DNA from: Scatomorpha sp040765295
Lineage (GTDB): Bacteria > Bacillota > Clostridia > Oscillospirales > Oscillospiraceae
Direction: 5' to 3'
Assembly (NCBI GenBank): GCA_040765295.1
Contig: JAXGSB010000001.1
Coordinates: forward strand, 1,736,001 to 1,800,000
Length of the DNA: 64,000 bases
Part shown: one piece after another, positions 60,530 to 64,000 of the stretch
Numbering within the stretch: the stretch's first letter is position 1
Layout: each line of letters begins with the position of its first letter
Program-made: the position numbers and the translations under genes
The notes under the pieces: generated by a model
What the model was told of the DNA's origin: nothing
The model's input: the letters and a program-made list of their open reading frames with translations, nothing else
Database searches by the model: none

Positions 60530-61958
60530 TCTCAAGAAACTGACAGATCTTGCTAATCCGGGTGAACTCTTCCCCTATACCCGTAGAGCCGCTAAAACCG
60601 TGGGACTCTATTGTCACTGCCTCTGCGGCGACGGCCCCGGAAAAGCGCTCTGTCGAACAGCTGATTATTTGACTGAGGCGGGCTATAGGGTAATCATCAT
60701 AAGCGATAAGGATGGAAGTCCGCCGTATTGTCCTCTGGCAGAGGATGTGAAGCGTGTTTGCCTGGGCTTGGAAGGTTGCGAGCACGGCGACTATCTTATT
60801 CGCTACCGCAAGCTGAGAGACTGCATTTTGAATAAGCACATAGACATTTTTATTAACTACGACTTTTCTTCCGACTTCGGAGGTTTGGACTTCTGCACGG
60901 TGAAGAGCACGGGCTGCGCTTATATGCTCTACTGCCACTCGCCTCATGTGGCAGACCCTATTTACGGCAGCTCAGATATTCCCGCTAATCGGGCAGTCTA
61001 TGCATATGCCGATGCTGTAGTCACACTTTCCTCTGCGGACAGAATCTTCCGGTCACGCGTAAACCGGCGCACTTTTCAAATCACGGTCCCCCTCCCCCGT
61101 GTGGAGTACTCCGCTGCTTCCGAGAGACGGATGCATGAACTTCTCTGGGTCGGCAAAACTTACGACAAGAGCAGGAACCCCGAAGACGCCTTGGAAATTC
61201 TTTACCTCGTGCTGCAGCGCATGGGCGATGTCACCTTGCGTATCTGCAGCTATATGGATGAGAGCAGCAAAAAAAAGCTGCGCGGGCATGCAGAGCAGCT
61301 CAATCTAGGCGATCATCTGATCTTTGAGAGAAATAAATCCGATCTCTCGGAACTTTATTCCGAAGCCGGACTTCTGCTGCTGACCTCCGATTTTGAGGAC
61401 TTTGATACGACGCTCGGATTAAGCCTGGCCCATGGACTCCCTGTCGTCAGCTACGAGCTGCCGTACCTGACTTTTACAAAGCAATCCGAAGCTGCCGTCA
61501 GCGTGCCGTGGCGCGACTTTGAGGCTGCCGCCGAGGCCGTTCTGGAGATTTTTCAGGACGAGGACAGGTGGCGGAAGATGAGTGAAGCCGCTCGGAGTGA
61601 CGCCGAGGCCTTTATGGCTTACGACATGCCCTCTGTGTGGAGGGAAATTCTTGATACCGTTTCGGAGGGAAAGGATATATGCGACTCTGCCCCGAGTGAA
61701 GATGAGTTTTGGGAATACTGCGACACTGCAGAGCTTACATACAGACAGGCGAGTCGGCGTATTGGTGAAATCTCGCGCGGGCTTCAGGGAGTATACAGTT
61801 CTAAGCGATACAGACTCGGGAATATTTTGCTCTATCTTCCCTCAAAGATGAAAGATGCTGCAGTATACCTGCGCAAACAGGACCTGCGCCATGCGGCGCG
61901 GCTTGCTTTGAACAGGGCTAAAAATTTATATGAAAAATTTATTGATAAAATAAGTTAA
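58413..61958 (+). CDS. Three-domain glycosyltransferase: GT2-GT2-GT4-type
   Basis: About 1181 residues. A first GT2 domain (1 to about 300) has KFSIVIANYNNESTLERAI, VICVDDASTDRS and LFLDSDGML. After a linker, a second GT2 copy (about 396-700) repeats the same lines with DSGD instead of DSDG. A GT4-type domain (about 727-1075) carries ELLWVGKTYDKSRNPEDAL and DFDTTLGLSLAHGLPVVSYE. A 45-residue tail starting SKRY.LGNILLYLPSK occurs once after each main block (about 330 and 1129). There is no membrane helix. It should build part of a surface glycan. ATG at 58413 has AGGGGGTGA upstream. Whether the second GT2 copy is still active is open. Confidence 0.88.
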   Translation: MKFSIVIANYNNESTLERAIRSALEQDYPSIEVICVDDASTDRSLEKIKLFEEGENFIPILHEENSGSSCSRLSGIERASGDYLLFLDSDGMLTPNCCSTLASVLQKKPYDILAFAVEIEHEPVESEPDEAYINAEFSPLCKDMDGESYRLAFYEERLIKHTLWNRCYSIELARKTAAVMHKDYINLYDDYYFNFVSGRYVNSYFGIPDKLIRCSLGTGIPAGDAYTETKLAQDLNSVLNVFRRCREFSHEQGLEESYFKHIELHEREQVFSFLKRIKLIPKSEHKEMIKLVLDNFGAEQFIASLSDFYEDSFNAALAESNEKLAGVYASKRYKLGNILLYLPSKIKSAIWCLRHRGLRYTVSLALEKLRKAYRAAVSFLKGQEEIPIDEEEKKIKFSIVITSRNNESSLERAICSALEQDYADIELICVDDASTDRSREIIGSFENRENFIPIYLEESSGSSCSRLLGIERAGGDYLLFLDSGDMLMPNCCSALAKVLKRKACDILGFGTEPEYTVVKSQSERARLEKHFSPKRARLDSKGYRRAFYEKKQIKHDLRSKCYSIELARKAASKMQKDHINLCDDFYFSFIAALYVNSYCGSSKKLIRHRFGTDIPVADAYNKTELVQDLNSVLNVFRLCREFACEKTLEETYFRYISLYEREQIFGFLERIKFLPKSEHEDMTKLILEQFGAEQFIVSLSDFCESSLKKLTDLANPGELFPYTRRAAKTVGLYCHCLCGDGPGKALCRTADYLTEAGYRVIIISDKDGSPPYCPLAEDVKRVCLGLEGCEHGDYLIRYRKLRDCILNKHIDIFINYDFSSDFGGLDFCTVKSTGCAYMLYCHSPHVADPIYGSSDIPANRAVYAYADAVVTLSSADRIFRSRVNRRTFQITVPLPRVEYSAASERRMHELLWVGKTYDKSRNPEDALEILYLVLQRMGDVTLRICSYMDESSKKKLRGHAEQLNLGDHLIFERNKSDLSELYSEAGLLLLTSDFEDFDTTLGLSLAHGLPVVSYELPYLTFTKQSEAAVSVPWRDFEAAAEAVLEIFQDEDRWRKMSEAARSDAEAFMAYDMPSVWREILDTVSEGKDICDSAPSEDEFWEYCDTAELTYRQASRRIGEISRGLQGVYSSKRYRLGNILLYLPSKMKDAAVYLRKQDLRHAARLALNRAKNLYEKFIDKIS

Positions 61959-62151
61959 ATATTTTTTAAGAAGCGGCTTTATATCGGGTATTCCCGAAAA
62001 GAGCCCACATACCAAACTCCGGTTTTGAGCGAAGAGCACAAGGCCGGTGTTTTTATGTATATCGGAAATTTTTAATATAAACCGCTGCAGGACAGTTGCT
62101 TCGCCTGCATCCTTTAACGAGCGAGAGCTTTATTATTTTTATAAAATATAC

Positions 62152-62157
62152 TATAAT
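62152..62157 (+). promoter_or_regulatory. -10 box for the phosphatase-acetyltransferase gene
   Basis: A perfect TATAAT lies 43 bases before the TTG start at 62200. The expected -35 region (62129-62134, TTTATT) is weak. Confidence 0.5.
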
Positions 62158-62199
62158 CGATGTGTTATATTTTCCGTCCCCAATAAAAAGGAGCTGAAA

Positions 62200-63318
62200 T
62201 TGACCGAAGTTTATTTGATAAGACATGCAGAGGCGCTTGGAAATTATTATCGCAGAGTGCAAGGGCATTGGGATATGCCGCTTTTAAAAGGCTCTAAAGC
62301 TCAGCTTTTAAGTCTCGAAGAGCGCTTTCGGGGCGTGTATATAGATGAGATTTACTCGAGCGATCTTATAAGGGCTGTGGATACCGCCAAAGCTTTGGCG
62401 GAGCCTAGGGGCCTCCCTATACAAAAAACTGCAGAGCTCAGAGAACTGAGTATGGGTGCTTGGGAATCTCGTTCCTGGCCCTATCTGAGATATGCCGACT
62501 TTGAACAGGCGGAGCTGTTCAGAACCAACCCTTTAAACTGGGCTCCCGAGGGCGCAGAGAACTACAGGGATGCCGCTCTAAGGCTGAAGGGCTTTCTTTT
62601 GAGCATGGCCGAGCAAAAACCGGGCAAAACAATAGCCGCATTTACACATGGCGCCCTAGTTCGCTCTTATCTCTGCCTCTACATGGGCGAGAACATAGAT
62701 TTTTCTATTCCTCACGGAGCCAACACCTCCGTAACGCGGCTTTTAGTCAAAGACGGCGTTATAGCTGTTGACTACTATAACGACGACGCCCATCTTGCAG
62801 ACATCTCCTCCGGAAGAGGAAAACAAAAGCACGATCTCTCGAAGCTGTGTCTCTCTCCCCTCTCACTCGAAAGCGATATGGGCAGAGGATATTATGCAAG
62901 CTGCTACCGGAAAAGCTGGTTAGAGGCTCATGGCAACGCAGACGGTTTTTGGGCAGGCATATATCTTATCAATGCTCAGGCGCGGTCGAGAACTGACCCC
63001 GACACGGTTTTGCTTCCTTCCTTAAACGGCAAAAAACTCGGTGTTTTGGAACTTATGTTTGAGACCGACGATCCCGACATCGGCAGAGTAGCTCTTATTT
63101 ACACAGAGCCGGAATATAGGAATTCGGGACTGGGACGCACACTCATGGGCGCGGCCGAGGCGCTTATGAAGGAGAGAGGCAAAAAAATCTGCTCCCTCAA
63201 TGTGGCTGTCACAAACGAAAACGCTATAGGCTTTTACCTTCATCTCGACTATGAGAAAAAAGGCCTCAATCCTGGTGTCGCCTCGGAACTCATCTATATG
63301 GAAAAGGAAATCCTATGA
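62200..63318 (+). CDS. Histidine phosphatase-GNAT acetyltransferase fusion
   Basis: 372 residues. Residues 1 to about 200 are a histidine phosphatase: VYLIRHAEALGN with the phosphorylated His, RVQGHWDMPL, ELSMGAWESR and AFTHGALVRSYL. Residues about 230-372 are a GNAT fold, with YTEPEYRNSGLGRTLMGAAEAL as the acetyl-CoA loop and NENAIGFYLHLDYEKKG. The two domains are in one reading frame with no stop between. TTG at 62200 was chosen because AAAAAGGAG lies just upstream. The stop overlaps the next start as ATGA. The substrate of either half is unknown. Confidence 0.87.
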   Translation: MTEVYLIRHAEALGNYYRRVQGHWDMPLLKGSKAQLLSLEERFRGVYIDEIYSSDLIRAVDTAKALAEPRGLPIQKTAELRELSMGAWESRSWPYLRYADFEQAELFRTNPLNWAPEGAENYRDAALRLKGFLLSMAEQKPGKTIAAFTHGALVRSYLCLYMGENIDFSIPHGANTSVTRLLVKDGVIAVDYYNDDAHLADISSGRGKQKHDLSKLCLSPLSLESDMGRGYYASCYRKSWLEAHGNADGFWAGIYLINAQARSRTDPDTVLLPSLNGKKLGVLELMFETDDPDIGRVALIYTEPEYRNSGLGRTLMGAAEALMKERGKKICSLNVAVTNENAIGFYLHLDYEKKGLNPGVASELIYMEKEIL

Positions 63319-64000
63319 AGGCGCGTATAGAAAATTACGACTTTTCCGGGCGGCGGATTATTGCCATTTCCGACATACACGGAAATCTCCCCTATTTAAA
63401 AGAACTTTTAAAGCTTGTTTCTTTAAGGCCTGACGATGTGATAATAATAGTCGGAGACTTTATGGAAAAGGGCGACCACAGCCTTGAAACCCTGCGCTAT
63501 CTTATGGAGCTTAAAAAAAGCTGTGAGCTTCATGCGCTTCAGGGCAACTGCGACAGCTGGACCTATGAGATAGACAATCCCAGACCTCAGTCCGACAAGT
63601 ATCTCATGTATTATATGCTGAGCACCGCAGGCGAAAAGGGCCGCTCCTTTCTCTCGCAGATGGCGGCGGAGCTGAATTTGACACTTGACGAGAGCCTGAG
63701 CTTTTCGGACGTGCGTCCTTTTATAAGGGAGAACTTCAAGCCGGAGCTTGATTTTATAAGGGCATGCCCTCACATAATAAGAACGGAGCGGGCCGATTTT
63801 GTACACGGCGGTCTGCCTGCCGGACCGGAGGAGTTTTGGGACTCTTGGGACTGCATGAAAAACGACTTTTTCCTGTATCAGGGCCACAAGTTTTCAAAAT
63901 GGCTTGTGGTCGGACACACTCCCTCCATGCTCTATGGAACGGGCGTCACCAGCGCAAATCCGATTTTTGACCATAATAGCAAGATTATAAGTATAGACGG
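63315..64000 (+). CDS. Metallophosphoesterase, 3' end beyond the window
   Basis: The 228 visible codons show a calcineurin-like phosphoesterase: ISDIHGNLPYL, VGDFMEKGDH (a GDxxDRG variant), LQGNCDSW, FVHGGLPAG and VVGHTPSMLYG. This is the order seen in ApaH/PrpE-type phosphatases, which hydrolyse nucleotides or phosphoproteins with two metal ions. Its ATG overlaps the stop of the fusion gene, so the two are translationally coupled. The C-terminus lies past 64000. Confidence 0.9.
   Translation, partial: MKARIENYDFSGRRIIAISDIHGNLPYLKELLKLVSLRPDDVIIIVGDFMEKGDHSLETLRYLMELKKSCELHALQGNCDSWTYEIDNPRPQSDKYLMYYMLSTAGEKGRSFLSQMAAELNLTLDESLSFSDVRPFIRENFKPELDFIRACPHIIRTERADFVHGGLPAGPEEFWDSWDCMKNDFFLYQGHKFSKWLVVGHTPSMLYGTGVTSANPIFDHNSKIISID

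Noticed and set aside
1..64000. CRISPR arrays, prophage, insertion sequences or rRNA genes
   Set aside because: No regularly spaced repeats, transposase, integrase or phage structural genes, and no rRNA segments, were seen on either strand.

Overview
This window reads as part of the chromosome of an anaerobic, low-to-medium G+C Gram-positive bacterium, most likely a Clostridia-type Firmicute (Bacillota). The evidence is a cell-division run of yggS, sepF, divIVA, ileS, lspA and an rluD-type gene, plus BofA-like, YitT, YugP-type and SEDS proteins, a ferredoxin-dependent 2-oxoacid oxidoreductase, strong AAGGAGG ribosome sites and frequent TTG starts. The exact genus cannot be fixed from sequence reading alone. 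No insertion sequence, prophage, CRISPR array or rRNA was seen. Genes are densely packed in long operons that end at bidirectional hairpin terminators.

Layout. 1-2420: the edge of a secreted-protein gene, a small XRE regulator, a YhhN-type membrane protein and a membrane-anchored C-type-lectin-like protein. 2476-7750: a TetR regulator divergent from an MMPL/RND exporter and a secreted coiled partner. 7800-11597: a RodA-like SEDS gene divergent from tsaE-tsaB-upp-gntR. 11666-12129: a 69-residue helical protein and tRNA-Thr(CGT). 12428-20566: a tight six-gene operon of FAD protein, uvrB, polA, rimI-like, tsaD and radC, with one clear promoter. 20641-27008: a transporter, ketopantoate-reductase-like enzyme, MinD/CooC-like ATPase, four-subunit 2-oxoacid:ferredoxin oxidoreductase and YheO-type PAS regulator, headed by a full-consensus promoter. 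27094-27249: tRNA-Gly(GCC). 27303-31634: aconitase, isocitrate dehydrogenase and citrate synthase, the oxidative half-TCA route to 2-oxoglutarate. 31897-38838: a topoisomerase IV-like pair followed by yitT, a LUD gene and an odd lipoprotein. 38893-39980: bofA-like and a zinc peptidase. 40014-43302: an osmoprotectant ABC transporter. 43674-45330: a cardiolipin synthase. 45334-58221: an uninterrupted minus-strand run from a CsaB-like pyruvyltransferase through a PurN-like pseudoenzyme, miaA, the division genes, ileS, lspA, rluD-like, thiI, cinA and a histidine phosphatase. 58276-64000: a three-domain glycosyltransferase, a phosphatase-acetyltransferase fusion and a truncated metallophosphoesterase.

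Much of the window is housekeeping. The parts most worth a second look are the oxidoreductase/ATPase/transporter operon (20690-27008), the PurN-like protein that has lost its catalytic triad (56312-57052), the signal peptidase II with a 220-residue charged tail (49344-50438), the internally duplicated glycosyltransferase (58413-61958), the phosphatase-acetyltransferase fusion (62200-63318), and a lipoprotein with a transglutaminase-like domain lacking its catalytic residues (31897-33021). All functional statements are from motif reading, with no database search.
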